This document shows, in pieces, positions 1 to 10,981 of a DNA stretch of 64,000 nt (within the stretch, counting starts at the first letter, position 1; each line of letters opens with the position of its first letter). A program made the translations under genes and the position numbers. Under the pieces are notes generated by a model. The model had not been told where the DNA came from and did not search any database. It saw only the letters and a program-made list of their open reading frames with translations. The DNA comes from Leptobrachium leishanense. Lineage: Eukaryota; Chordata; Amphibia; Anura; Megophryidae. The stretch lies in contig CM019063.1 in assembly GCA_009667805.1 (NCBI GenBank), forward strand, positions 354,230,942 to 354,294,941, given 5' to 3'.

Positions 1-1340
1 AAAAGGTCTCCCTCTGCAACAGTAACCGTGAACGGTCTCCCCCTCTACTCGGGGGGGGGGGGCACATGATCAATAGTGATCACTCTGAGTGTAGTCAGTT
101 GGTGTTGGTGTTTAGCCTCCATAAAGTGTTTAGCGACCGGCTTTTCTGAAAAACCATCTCGGAAGGCAGTGGTTATGTTGGACCTATGGCTGCGTATCCT
201 ATCTCGTAGTGGTCTGTCTTGCCTACATAGGCAAGACCGCAGGGACAAGTAATGAGATACATCACATATTCAGTGGTACAAGTGAAATGTTGACGGATAC
301 TGAATCTTTTGCCCGAATGAGGATGTGGAAAAGTGGCCGAGGTGGTCATATGACTGCAAGTCACACAATTCGGGCCCCAAAAACGTCCCGGTTTAAGAGG
401 TTGAAATCGTGCAGAATATGAAGAAACTGGGTCTGATTTCACAAGTAAGTCGTGAATATTACGTGACCTCTTATAGCTGATAACAGGGACCTGTGAAAAC
501 CTTTTTGGTAGTGTTCTGTCACTTTTAAAAAGTGACCAATTGGATCGGATGGCCCTCATCATAGTGCGACTAAGAGTATGATATGTCATCGGGACAAAAA
601 TATGTGATTCCTGTTTAGAATTACTGATCTTGGGTACATTGAACTTAGACAACGCTTTAGACAATGCCTGTTCAAGAATCTCCCGACTATAGACTCTGGC
701 CAGGAAACAATAAAACATTTCCTCAATCTGTACAGTACAAATCTGTGCGTCAGAATTATTGCACATAAGACGCAGAAACTGGGAGACAGGTAAAGATCTA
801 ATAAGATGAGGAGGATGGAAGCTGTCTGCTCGAAGCAGAGTATTTCTATATGTGTGTTTGCGGTACAATGAATAGGACAAAGTGCCTTCCTTAATAGTAA
901 CCTGCACATCCAGAAGGCACACAGAAAGAGCATCCAACGTGCAGGTGAAACGAACTGGGTAGTCAAGTGTATTCAAAGTTTGAACCATATCCAGCAGTGT
1001 TTGTGAAGTACCCCTCCAGATCAAAAAAATATCATCTATAAATCTAGTATAGAAGATGATATTGGAGACATAAGGTGACAAAATATACTGCTGTTCATAA
1101 ATCATAATGGAACATAAAAGCAATAGCCTATGCGGGAGCCATGGAAGCACCCACGGATGTACCTGCAAGCTGAAGGTAAGTATTCTTTTCAAAATTGAAA
1201 AAAATTACATTGTAAAGTGATTTGCAAGATCTCCCTTAGGAATTCCAAAGGAGGTAGATTATAGCAAGTAGAAGCTTTTAATGTCTGAACTAAACCCCGA
1301 TCATGGTGGATGATCGTGTACAAACTCTTGACATCTAGGG
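1..1340 (-). mobile_element. Penelope-like retroelement, 5'-truncated copy
   Basis: Minus-strand fragment of a Penelope-like element. Reading from 1340 down to 45, it encodes reverse transcriptase motifs followed by a GIY-YIG endonuclease, which is the domain order of Penelope-like elements. The copy stops abruptly near 1340, where piggyBac coding sequence begins on the opposite strand. Its 3' end probably continues past base 1. A G-run at 51-62 sits just after the last recognisable residues. No terminal repeat is visible. Confidence 0.85.
45..1340 (-). pseudogene. Penelope-like RT plus GIY-YIG endonuclease, broken
   Basis: The enzyme copies element RNA into DNA at a nick made by its GIY-YIG domain. 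What is visible: an RT block LDVKSLYT near 1320-1340; LQLAGTSVGASMAPA near 1135-1170 in another frame; the catalytic RFIDDIFLIW in the main frame (173-1192), where FIDD replaces the usual YxDD; and the GIY-YIG core YVMYLITCPCGLAYVGKT near 205-260. The C-terminal endonuclease part (KHFMEAKHQ) continues in a third frame (45-248). At least two frameshifts and an in-frame stop near the GASMAPA block make this copy non-functional. The N-terminal half of the RT is absent. Family assignment is firm; I cannot name the subfamily (Neptune- or Poseidon-like) with confidence. Confidence 0.85.
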
Positions 1341-2660
1341 GCAGAATTGTTGCCAAGTGCGAGAGCACGTAAATGGACCTCGACCAGTTTGCCAGAGATG
1401 AGGAAGTTCTGGGGCCTCACTCTGCAGATGGGGATTGTGCAAAAACCAAGCATATTCTCATACTGGTCAAAAAAGAGTACCCAAACCACCCCTATCTTCC
1501 CTGCTACCATGAGCAGGGACAGATATTTATTGCTTCTGCGGCATTTGCATTATAACGATAATGCAAATGCTTTTCCCCGTGACCACCCAGATCACGACCG
1601 ACTGTACAAGTTGCGGCCACTTCTTGACCATCTGATGGCAAGATTTGAAGAGATATACACTCCAGGCCAAAACTTGTCATTCGACGAGTCCTTGCTGCTT
1701 TACAAGGGATGTCTTGTTTTCAAGCAGTACATCCCTTCGATGCAAACTTGCTATGGGATAAAACTTTATAAGCTGTGCGAAAGCTCCAGTGGATACATGT
1801 ATCGCTTTCGTGTATACACTGGCAAGGACTCGCAGCTGGCCCCTCCTAACTGCCCCCTCTCTCTCCGCCACTGAAAAAATTGTGTGGGACCTCTCTTATC
1901 CACTATTTGGTAAAGGTTACTGTATTTATACAGATAACTTTTACACGGGTGTGCAGCTGTACAAATTTTTGTACAGCAATGGTACTGGAGCCTGTGGCAT
2001 GATCCGTTCGAATAGGAAAGGCTTTCCAACAAAACAGCTTGGGAAGCAAAAGAGGAGAGAAACATCTGCCTTGCGCTGCGGTGAACTGCTGGCTGTGAAA
2101 TACACAGACAAAAAGAATGTACATCTGCTTACAACAATACATAATGAATGCACATCTGCAGTTCATGTCAGATGGAGAGATTCCCCTGTCATGAAACCCC
2201 TATGTGTTCAAGATTATAATCGATACATGGGGGGAGTGGACAAGTCTGACCAGATGCTTGTACCATAGCTCGCTTCTCGCAAGGCATATGTATGGTACAA
2301 AAAGCTGGCAGTCCATCTGATACAGATGTCAATGCTTAACGCATTCATCTTGTATCAGGCCACTCATGCCTGACGATAACATTCCTAAAATTTCAGGAAT
2401 CTGTTATCGAGTGCCTTCTCCATCCAGAAGATAATGCTCTAGTTGTTGGAGATGTGGAGGATGTAATTAGGTTGTGTGACCGCCTCTTTCCTGACTACAT
2501 TCCATCAACTGAAAAGTGTGACCCCCCCCATGTAAAAGGTGTCGGGTTTGCGCGTGGCAAGGGTGGAGTAAGGAAAGCCGCCTTCACTGCCCCGACTGTC
2601 CCTCCAAACCAGGTCTTTGAGTGTCTGGTTGCTTTAAGATTTATCATACAGTGACACATT
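1341..2660 (+). pseudogene. piggyBac-type transposase (DDE_Tnp_1_7), broken fragment
   Basis: Cut-and-paste transposase related to PGBD4. The first frame (1347-1874) carries the N-terminal part of the catalytic domain with SFDESL (first catalytic Asp) and YGIKLYKLCESSSGYMYRFRVYTGKD. The reading frame then shifts at about 1850. The second frame (to 2268) has YTDNFYTG (second Asp) and MGGVDKSDQM (third Asp). It ends at a stop just after the third Asp. A third piece (2454-2654) matches the cysteine-rich C-terminal tail but has lost several cysteines. The protein lacks its N-terminus, no TTAA target site or terminal inverted repeat is visible at either edge, and the ORF is interrupted at least twice. 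It is an inactive relic. The abrupt left edge suggests the Penelope-like element integrated into it or replaced that part. Confidence 0.85.
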
Positions 2661-2979
2661 ACTAGTGGCATACCAGGACCGAATTGTTTCTCAGCTGAGA
2701 ATAAACAGATTTCAGGTTGAGGTATGCCACTGATTTTGTGCTTCTTGATAAATCTGGCAATATCATCGTTAAGATCTTTACAGATCATTCTTGAGGACAT
2801 TCTGATGGACACGGTGCAGTGTAATCTGGAGGGACAGAGCTTGTCTGGATAATGCTGGCATTTATTCCTGGATAGTGCTATTCCTCTAAATTTTCCCAAA
2901 TAAAAATACAAAACAAAACCAGCCCCATTATTTTATAGCAGTGTTAATTCAAGCGTTAATAAAAAACTACCCACCACGG
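2661..2979. other. Non-coding stretch between piggyBac relic and hAT-A
   Basis: No coding feature recognised. It may include the piggyBac 3' flank. It ends in a short direct repeat unit (actacccaccacggttc, about 17 bp) that continues on the far side of the hAT-A insertion at 25919-25980. This shows that the two flanks were once contiguous. Confidence 0.5.
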
Positions 2980-2987
2980 TTCAATAC
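2980..2987. repeat. hAT-A left target-site duplication (TTCAATAC)
   Basis: The 8-bp sequence TTCAATAC precedes the TAGGGATGAGC terminus and recurs at 25911-25918 directly after the other terminus. Eight base pairs is the standard hAT target duplication. Confidence 0.93.
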
Positions 2988-3924
2988 TAGGGATGAGCGT
3001 TCGGTTTGGATCAGTTCGGAGTTCGATTCGAGTATCGCCCGTTCGAACTCCAAACATTTCCGCGTGTTAGCCCACAATGCACTTTTCCACTGGCCTGAAG
3101 CTTGTAATTGGCTACAGCCTTGCACCTGACCACAGGTCAGGTGCAGGACTATGCCAATCACGGCTCAGAGTCCTGATTGGGCAAATTTTGCCCAATCATG
3201 GGCTCACAGAGCTAAGTCCCACAGCACACTATATAAGGCTTCCCTGCCTGCAGCCCCAGCGTGTGTGTTTGCAGGAGTGAATCAGAGAGGAGAGGAGATT
3301 GTTCTGTCAGGGTGTATCAGTGACGTTGTAGGAGATTTCTGGGAATTAGAATCTGTGTTGGCACTGCCAGGCTATCAGGGACAGTGTGTATCAGTGAATT
3401 ATACCAGAGTTCAGCAAATTTGAATCTGTCTTGGCACAGCCTGTTATCAGTGTGTATCAGTGAGTTATACCACAGTTCAGCAAATTTGAATCTGTCTTGG
3501 CACAGCCAGGCTATCAGGGACAGTGTGTATCACTGACTTAAACAGATTTTCCAGAACAATGCTATATCTTTGATCTAATTCTAGATACCATACAATAACA
3601 CAGTTTAATCAAAGTTCATCTGTTTATCTATTGAGAGTTGAATCTGGCTGTTGCCAGCTATCAGGGTGTTGCAGCCTGCAGGAGAGGAAGTGAATCAGAG
3701 AGAGAGAGTAGAGGACATTGGCAGCCTTGCAGGGAAAATATCAGTAAAATCGCCGACTTATATCAGAGTTCTGAATATCTTTAATCTATATACCAGAGTT
3801 GAATCTGAGTTCTGCATATCTCCAATCTTTATACCAGAGTTGAATCAGACTTCTGTATATCTCCAATCTTTATACCAGAGTTGAATTAGAGTTCTGTATA
3901 TCTTTAATCTTTATATCACTCACC
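2988..3924 (+). repeat. hAT-A 5' non-coding region with short tandem repeats
   Basis: Between the terminus and the transposase start are imperfect tandem repeats. One, at about 3330-3540, is built on 'gtgtatcagtga' and 'cagcaaatttgaatctg'. Another, at about 3770-3915, is a unit of roughly 55 bp containing 'tataccagagttgaat'. Copy G shows a comparable repeated 5' region at 57700-58020, so repeated leader DNA looks like a feature of the family. Confidence 0.6.
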
Positions 3925-4990
3925 ATGTCAGAAAGACCAAAAAGGACAGGCAGACACTCCCAGACACAGATAAGAGGGCAAGCAGCCTCTGTGTCGGAAG
4001 GCAGTGCCCTTGGTCGTCGTGGACGTGGTGCATCCTCTGCAGGGGCACACTTGTCCTTTCTAACTGGTGCTGGCCGTCTTATGCTGCAGCAACATACAGA
4101 GGATTTGCAGGATTGGCTAACCAGGCCATCCTCATCCACCGAGTCCTCTGCCAGCCAGGCTTGTAGTGGTTTACAGTCCACCTCAGCTGCCAAAGCATCT
4201 AATGCAGCCTCCATGTCAACAGCTACTCCTGCCGTAGCCTCACTATCACACACAGATGAGTCAGCTGAATTGTTTGACTACAATGACAGTGACATGCTGC
4301 TTGAGGATGCGCAGCAACTACAGTGCTCTGATTCAATCTCTGCAGTTGAGGAAGGGAGAATAATCAACATAGAGGGAGGGGGTGCCAGTGACACACAAAT
4401 AACTGGCACTCATGTCCCCAGCAGCTGCAGCATACTGCCATGTTGGCTCCAGTGACTAGGAGATAGTGACCTCATCATTGTCATCACCCCCTGACTCCAC
4501 TTGGGTGCCTGATTGAACAGAGGTGTCAAGAGAGGAGGAGGAGGCACAACAAACACGAGGCACAATGTCCTCTATGAGCAACCGTAGCCAGTCCAAGGCA
4601 TCAGAAGTCACAGTTGCTCAGGTGCAGAGTGCTGTTGTCTCAAAGCACATGTACAGGAAGTCTGCTGTCTGGGAGTTCTTTAAGAAATGTGCAGCAGACC
4701 GCATCGTTGCTATTTGTAATCTATGTCAGAAGAGGATCAAGTGTGGGAAAGACATCCCACACTTGGGTACCACGTGCATGAGGTGACATATGACCACCTG
4801 CCACGCATCCCGTTGGCACAACACTTTGCATAGGTCCTCCTCCTCCTCATCTGTCTCTACCCCCATTATATGTCCTGCCATGTCATTGCCTACAACCTCC
4901 ACCGACAAGTATGATGCTACAGTAATGGGTGTACCAAGTCCTTCCTCAGAATGTGACAGCATCCCATCAGCTGAATATTTACGCAGTCAG
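3925..4990 (+). pseudogene. hAT-A transposase, N-terminal part with BED zinc finger
   Basis: The ORF starts at the ATG at 3925 (MSERPKRTGRHSQ). It has a basic, Ser/Ala-rich N-terminus, then an acidic segment, then a BED-type DNA-binding finger (AVWEFFKKCAADR, CNLCQKRIKCGKD) at 4650-4790. Frameshifts fall near 4440-4520 and 4786, where the His pair of the finger is damaged. Copy G has the same region in one uninterrupted frame of 293 codons (56605-57486), which confirms the start and the domain. In full-length relatives the region leads into the RNase H-like catalytic domain, here displaced to 10982 by the L1 insertion. It would bind the element ends, but this copy is not functional. Confidence 0.85.
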
Positions 4991-5003
4991 ATTACGTTGC
5001 CCC
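4991..5003. repeat. L1 left target-site duplication (13 bp)
   Basis: ATTACGTTGCCCC at 4991-5003 recurs exactly at 10969-10981, immediately after the L1 poly(A) tail. This is a textbook target-primed reverse transcription duplication and marks the L1 borders within the hAT transposase. Confidence 0.95.
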
Positions 5004-5139
5004 CGGGGGTCGGAGCTAGCGCCCATCCAAGATGGCCACATGAACCCGAGGCTCCCGCACACCTAGCGCCAAGACCCTTGTTTCAGAGCACCCCTGAGCC
5101 ATTTTTTCACCTCAAATCCCCTCATCTAGCTCCAGCAAC

Positions 5140-6123
5140 ATGCCAGGCCCAAAACCGCTAAAGAAAATGCGGCCGCAGGACCCATCCATGGCCCACCATT
5201 TCGTCCCGGCCAAAAGGCAGGCCGAAGCCTCCCAAGATGGCGGCCAATGCGATATGCTGTACCCGGAGGACGAGTTACCCACTTCAGCTGACCTAGCGGT
5301 TCCGGCCTCCAGGGGAGACGTGGAGCGCCTCTTTACCAAGATGTCCCAGATGCAGACCTTTCTGGCGGGTGAGGTGGCGAAGTTGGGGACAGAACTGCGG
5401 GGGGAGATCGATTCGCTGGGAGCACGCACGGCTGAATTAGAGGACCAGGCCGCAGAGATAACACAGGCCCATAACGTATTGGCGGAGGGAACCAGGGATC
5501 TAGCCAAAAGAGTCTCCTTCTTGGAATCCAAGATGGAGGACTTGTCCAACCGTTCCAGAAGAAATAATATAAGGTTAAGAGGTCTCCCGGAATCTGTGTC
5601 ACCTAAGGACCTCACTGTGACAGTGCAGGGTATACTGCGTCGTCTTGCGCCGGACATAACGGAGGCCCATCTGTTGATGGATCGGATTCACAGGGCCCAA
5701 AGACCCCCAAATCTTTTGTCACTTATCCCACGGGACGTGATATTCCACATGCATTATTTCACAACGAAACATCAGATCCTTCAAGCCGCACACAACCTCC
5801 AATTGGATTATGAGGATAAACCCTTACAGCTGTTCCAGGATTTGGATCCCGCGTCCTTCCGCCGACGCAGGGCTTGGCGCCCCATTACAGAACACCTGTC
5901 AGCTCATGATATCACCTATATGTGGGGATTTCCCTTTCGCCTGCAGGTGTCTGTGGCAGGCCGACAGGTGGCCCTCACCCCCTCCTCGGATCTTGCCGCC
6001 TTCTGGGCCGCAGTGAAGTGCCCACCTCTGGAAGATTTTGTCGCCCCCATGTTCCCGCCATCTTCCTTCCCTCGTCTACAGCAGCGCTGGATTCGAGTTG
6101 GTACCACGAGCGGGGAGGGCTGA
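5140..6123 (+). CDS. L1 ORF1 protein (RNA-binding chaperone)
   Basis: Uninterrupted 327-codon ORF. L1 ORF1p trimerises, coats its own RNA and assists reverse transcription in the cytoplasm and nucleus. What is visible: a Pro/Gln-rich N-terminus; a heptad-like segment from about residue 60 to 150 consistent with the coiled coil; then SRRNNIRLRGLPES at about residues 146-160, the signature opening of the RRM-like domain; then a basic C-terminal domain ending in GTTSGEG. The length is close to the usual 300-340 residues. It lies 702 bp before ORF2, a longer gap than in mammalian L1. The start is the first ATG after the leader and gives the expected N-terminus. Confidence 0.85.
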   Translation: MPGPKPLKKMRPQDPSMAHHFVPAKRQAEASQDGGQCDMLYPEDELPTSADLAVPASRGDVERLFTKMSQMQTFLAGEVAKLGTELRGEIDSLGARTAELEDQAAEITQAHNVLAEGTRDLAKRVSFLESKMEDLSNRSRRNNIRLRGLPESVSPKDLTVTVQGILRRLAPDITEAHLLMDRIHRAQRPPNLLSLIPRDVIFHMHYFTTKHQILQAAHNLQLDYEDKPLQLFQDLDPASFRRRRAWRPITEHLSAHDITYMWGFPFRLQVSVAGRQVALTPSSDLAAFWAAVKCPPLEDFVAPMFPPSSFPRLQQRWIRVGTTSGEG

Positions 6124-6825
6124 TGATGATGGGGCCTGGAGGCCAGCTTCTCTTCCCTCTGTTTTTCCCTCCTTGGAGGGTTACCTCTCAAAGGACCTGA
6201 TGGTGGTGGACCACCATGTGGACCGTACGGGAGGCCTGAGTGCAGTTGCTTTCCAGTTTTCCTTTTGCTTTATTTGCCCTTGGCTCAGGGCCATTTAATG
6301 ATGCCTATACTGTTTATATGTTATTAGATTTGAAGCTCTAGTATGCCTAATTGTGTTTCTACGGTTTCGCAGGGGCTCCCTGGGGGAAGTTCGCCCCGGC
6401 CGTTCTATTCGGGACGAGGCGGGGGACCCTCCCTCCCGGAATTCCCCCCATTGTTTATAATGTCATATCCAGGTATTGCTCGTGTTTCCAAACTTGGGTC
6501 GGGCGTGGGGGTGTGGGTGACTGGAGTTCGGGGAGTATTCTGGTCTCCCTTGCCCTCCCCTCCAGTGTCGGCCTGGCACTCCATAAGTCCAGGTGCTTTT
6601 TGTGTTATGTCGTGTTTTTGTCTTACGTTGTCGGTGGATCTTTGATTCTTGGGCGTGCCACCCGCTCCTATGCTTTTCTCTTTTCTTTTCTGACTTCATT
6701 CACCTCTCTCTCTCCACCTCCTCTCCTGCCCCTGACTTCAGTTTCCCTCTCCTGCCCTCAGACAAGGATAGGGGGTGCGTCTTTGGTGCCCTACTCCCTT
6801 TTAACCTCCTCCTTGCTGACTCTGT

Positions 6826-9800
6826 ATGGGGGATAAGGGCCTAAAGATTTTGTCCCTTAACGTTAAGGGATTAAACACACCCCAAAAAAGGCGTCTGTTG
6901 TTAAGGGAGCTTAAAAGATCCGCGTGTCATATAGCAATGATTCAGGAGACACATTTTGCCTCTTCCCGCCAATTTTCACTGAGAGACAAGACCTTCCCTA
7001 CCACCTACATGGCGTCAGCTCCACAAAAAAAAAAGGAGTAGCTACTCTGATCCACTCCTCCTGTCCCTTTAAAATTTACCTACAAGTATCGGATTCGGCT
7101 GGACGATATTTAATGCTAGTAGGACAGATAGATTCCACTACCCTAACCCTATTTAACATATATGCCCCTAATGGCTATGATCCCAACTTCTGGACAGAAA
7201 TATCCTCTTTACTGACAACTAAAGCTGACGGCCGTGTTATCCTTGGAGGGGACTTTAATGCCACCCCCCAGCTCACTCTAGACAGAAAGGCTTCGGGGGA
7301 CTCCTCGGGGGTGCCTTCGGGCTACCCCCAGGATACTTCCCTTGAGTCCTTTATGCTTGACCATTCCCTGGTGGACGCATGGCGCCTCCACCATCCAGGT
7401 GATAGGGACTTTACCTTTTTCCAACCCCCACCGCTCTTACTCCCGAATAGATCTTTTCCTGGTGTCCCTGAGTACGATGCCTTTAATTCCGGCCTCCAGC
7501 ATAGGCGACATCACGTGGTCAGACCACGCTCCGATCTCCATGACATTGTCCATACCGTCTTACAAACCGGCGTGGTCATGGAGACTGAATTCCTCACTGC
7601 TACACAAACCTGAACAGGTTATAGAATTGCGGCAACAGCTTAGAGATTATTTTATGGACAATGACGCACCCACCCTTTCCCCTACCACCCTGTGGCTGGC
7701 CCATAAACCGGTGATACGAGGCCATCTAATACAATTAGGTAGTAGACTTAAAAAACAAAAGCTGGCATCCCTTGTTTCTTTGACGACGGACCTGTCTAAA
7801 TGGGAAGCACTGAACAAACTTTCGCCCTCAGACGTCTTGACCGCCCAGATTAAAACAGTCAGGACCGCAATCCGTCAACTGCTTTGGGAGGATGCGGCCC
7901 GCTCCCTTGCCTGGTCCAAGCCGACCTATTTCGAATTTGCCAATAAGCCTCACACCCTTCTAGCATCTAAACTTTGCAATAAAACTAGGTCTAAACATAT
8001 AACGGGAGCCAGGGACGCGGAGGGAGTCCTGCACACGACCCCAGCTACAGTTAATAAACTGTTTACCTCATACTTTCAGACTTTATACAACCATTCTCCG
8101 ACCCATGTTTCTGACTCTATACCATTGGGCCAATCTATTGACCGGTTTCTGTTGAATGCCCCCCTTCCCCGGCTCTCCCCCACACAGAGACAGAGGCTTC
8201 GACACTCTCCTTCTGAAGAGGAGGTCCTTACATCTTTCAAACCTCACAAGGCTCCTGGACCGGATGGGTTATCTGCCTTTTATTATAAAACCTTTGCACA
8301 AACTCTGTCACCGCATTTACACAAATTTTATCTGTCTCTGTGGGAGGGTGCCCCAGCCCCAGCTGATTTTCTCCGCTCTGACATTATTTTAATTCCAAAG
8401 GAAGGAAAGGACCCGTCCTATCCGCAAAATAATAGGCCTATTTCCCTTTCGAATGTTGATTATAAAATATTCACGAAAATACTTGCAAATAGACTGAATT
8501 CTTTCTTGGCCTCTATAATCCACCCGGATCAAGTAGGGTTTATCCCGGGCAGACATGCATTTGCTAATACCAGACGGGCTGTGGTGCTGATGGAGTGCAT
8601 GGCTGGCACCCGACTGCCTTCTCTGCTCATTTCCCTGGATGCGGAGAAGGCGTTTGACCGACTAGAATGGCCTTTTTTGTTTCGACTGCTGTCCACGTGG
8701 GGCTTCCCAATGACTTTTCTTTCGGTCCTCCAATCCCTATATAATTCCCCTACCTCTGCTGTCATTACCCCGGGTACTGTCCCCACGGGTTTCTCTATAG
8801 GAAATTGGACGCGACAGGGATGCCCCCTGTCTCCTCTCATTTTCGCCCTATCTCTCGAACCCCTTTTATCGGCCATTCGTCACTCCCCCCACATCACAGG
8901 AGTGACGGTTGGAAAAGAAGAATACAAGGTATCGGCGTACGCCGATGATGTCTTGCTTACAATTAGCCATCCCTCTGCCTCCATTCCTCACCTGCTGTCC
9001 CTCCTGCGCGACTTTTCAGCAGTCTCGGGTTATAAGGTTAACCTAGAAAAAAGTCAGTAGCTATTCCTTTTTCTCTCTCGGACTCGACCTGTCAGGATAT
9101 TGGCCTGTCTTCAGGGTTCTGTTTTACTCACTCCTCCTTGAAATACCTGGGAGTGTGGCTAACACCTGATGTGAATGGTTTGCACTCCTTAAATTATGAG
9201 GCAATGTTTAAGCTCCTGGAGAGGACTTGGAGAGGTGGGGGGAGAGAGGGGGTCTCCTGGATTGGCAGGATCAATTGTGTGAAGATGAACCTGCTCCCTA
9301 GATTATTATATCTATTCCAAGCCCTGCCAATCTGGGTGTGCCCCCGATCTCTTCGACAGCTGCAGTCTCAAATTGAAGGTTTTGTGTGGGCGGGGGCCAG
9401 AAAAAGGGTTTCAAAATATGTCCTATACCGTCCTAAGGAACGTGGGGGTTTGGGCCTTCCACACTTGTATAAATATTTTCAGGCTGCTCAGGTTGCACAG
9501 TTTGCGATGTTTCATTTGCCCCAACACTCCCAACGTTGGGCCGATTTGGAATCTGACCTATTTGCACCAGACCTCCCGCAATTTTATTTTTGGCTACCCA
9601 AGGAGTTCCGCCCATTATTATGGTCCACTTGTACAGCGACTCTGACCTCATTGAGGGTATGGGACTCCGTCCGGGACAAATTCCACCTCTGCTCTTGTTA
9701 CTCACCTCTAATGCCATATCTACGCAACAGAACTTTTGCTCCGGGATTATCCCCCTCCGCCTTTGCAGCTTTTGAAAATATCAACCTGCAGAGGGTAAGG

Positions 9801-10616
9801 CATTTCAGATCTTCAGGAGATGACTGTCTCTCTTTCTCAGACCTACGATCGAAGGGAGACCTTCGGACCTTTGACTATTTCAGATTTTTACAGATCCGGG
9901 ACTTTCTATCTCAACATAACATTTCACAGGCAGCGAGACAGAAACTTATGTTTTTTGAATCCATGTGTGATTCTGGTAGGGCTCCGAAAGCTCTGATTTC
10001 CACTTTATATAACCACTTTTCATGCGAGGATGTCTCCTGGCTGACCCCAGGATTCATTGCCCGTTGGGAGGCGGATATCGGGGAGGAGTTGGAGGGTGAG
10101 GAATGGCAAGATATGTGGGAAAATGTTGCAAAAGTGTCTATATGTGTTACGCTGAAAGAACAAGCGTATAAAACGATGTACAGATGGTATACTACCCCGG
10201 TCTTGCTGTCACTTCTGCAGCCGGGTACCCCTGATGTTTGCTGGAGGGGCTGTGGGGCTCGGGGTACCTTGTTTCACATGTGGTGGCTTTGCCCGAAGGT
10301 GCGTACATTCTGGGACCAGATAGGTGACCTGTTGGAGGAGGTGTTCCAACAGCTTTTCCCACTTGATCCTTGGGCCTTCCTGCTCCACAGGTCCCCGGCA
10401 TCCCTTCAGGGGCCGGATTGTAAACTCTTTCACAGGATGGTGTTGGGTGCTAGGAGAGCTCTCGCTAGGCACTGGCGAGATGGAGATGTGCCTCCCGTAG
10501 AGGTGGCCCGGGCTTATATAGCCGAGGTGCACCACATGGATAAGCTGTCAGCAGTAATTCACAACTCGCTTCCCTCGTTTTACAAAACCTGGAGTCGATG
10601 GGAGGAAATCTATTAG
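6826..10616 (+). pseudogene. L1 ORF2 endonuclease/reverse transcriptase, three frameshifts
   Basis: This is the nicking endonuclease and reverse transcriptase of the L1. The APE-type endonuclease at 6826-7560 shows SLNVKGLN, QETH, GGDFNATP and SDHAPIS. RT motifs follow: HKAPGPDGL, IPKEGKDP, SLDAEKAFDR, QGCPLSPL and the catalytic YADDVLL near 8940. The C-terminal region (9138-10616) has KYLGVWLT and a Cys/His cluster CWRGCGARGTLFHMWWLC typical of the L1 clade. The frame shifts within an A-run at 7024-7035, within a C-rich run near 7430, and again near the A-run at 9049-9060, which ends in a stop. All three lie in or near homopolymer or low-complexity runs, so sequencing error is possible for some. 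Otherwise the protein is complete. Confidence 0.9.
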
Positions 10617-10968
10617 TACCTGAGGAGGGTTAGATGAGTGAGGTTCCCCCTTTCTATTTTCCCTGTCCTTTTTCTCTCCTTTCCTTTTCTCTTCTCTTCC
10701 CTCTTTTGTTTTATGTGGTTCAATGTTTGTCCCGTCAAGGCCAGCTGCGCGGCATGCCACGAGCTGGGCATCAGGGCTCATCTGCAAGATGTTATTCTAA
10801 CTCGTCTGATCTGATAATTTGTCTACACCTTGAATCTGAAAGTTGTGCTAGGTCAGGCTTTACCCAGCTTGCCCTCCCTGCCCTGCGTGGTGAGGTCGCG
10901 GGTGGCTGTTTACCTGTTTTTCTGTATTTAAATCTTTTTCAAAATAAAGAATTATTAAAAAAAAAAAA
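10617..10968 (+). other. L1 3' UTR, polyadenylation signal and poly(A) tail
   Basis: A pyrimidine-rich block (10640-10720) is followed by about 230 bp of mixed sequence, AATAAA near 10943 and the A tail ending at 10968. It abuts the right TSD copy. Confidence 0.8.
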
Positions 10969-10981
10969 ATTACGTTGCCCC
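10969..10981. repeat. L1 right target-site duplication (13 bp)
   Basis: Exact repeat of 4991-5003, following the poly(A) tail. hAT-A transposase sequence resumes directly after it. Confidence 0.95.

Larger units (their letters stand above)
5004..10968 (+). mobile_element. Full-length or near full-length L1-clade LINE
   Basis: It lies between perfect 13-bp TSDs, with a G/C-rich leader of about 130 bp, ORF1 (5140-6123), a spacer of about 700 bp, ORF2 (6826-10616), a short pyrimidine-rich 3' UTR, AATAAA near 10943 and a poly(A) tail of 13 A's. Presence of ORF1 and the leader indicates little 5' truncation. Only a few frameshifts interrupt ORF2 and the TSD has no mismatch, so the insertion is relatively young. 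Confidence 0.93.

Noticed and set aside
2495..2911. 138-codon minus-strand ORF
   Set aside because: Overlaps the piggyBac C-terminal tail on the other strand and shows no domain.
5112..5657. 181-codon minus-strand ORF
   Set aside because: Shadow of L1 ORF1, which has clear family motifs on the plus strand.
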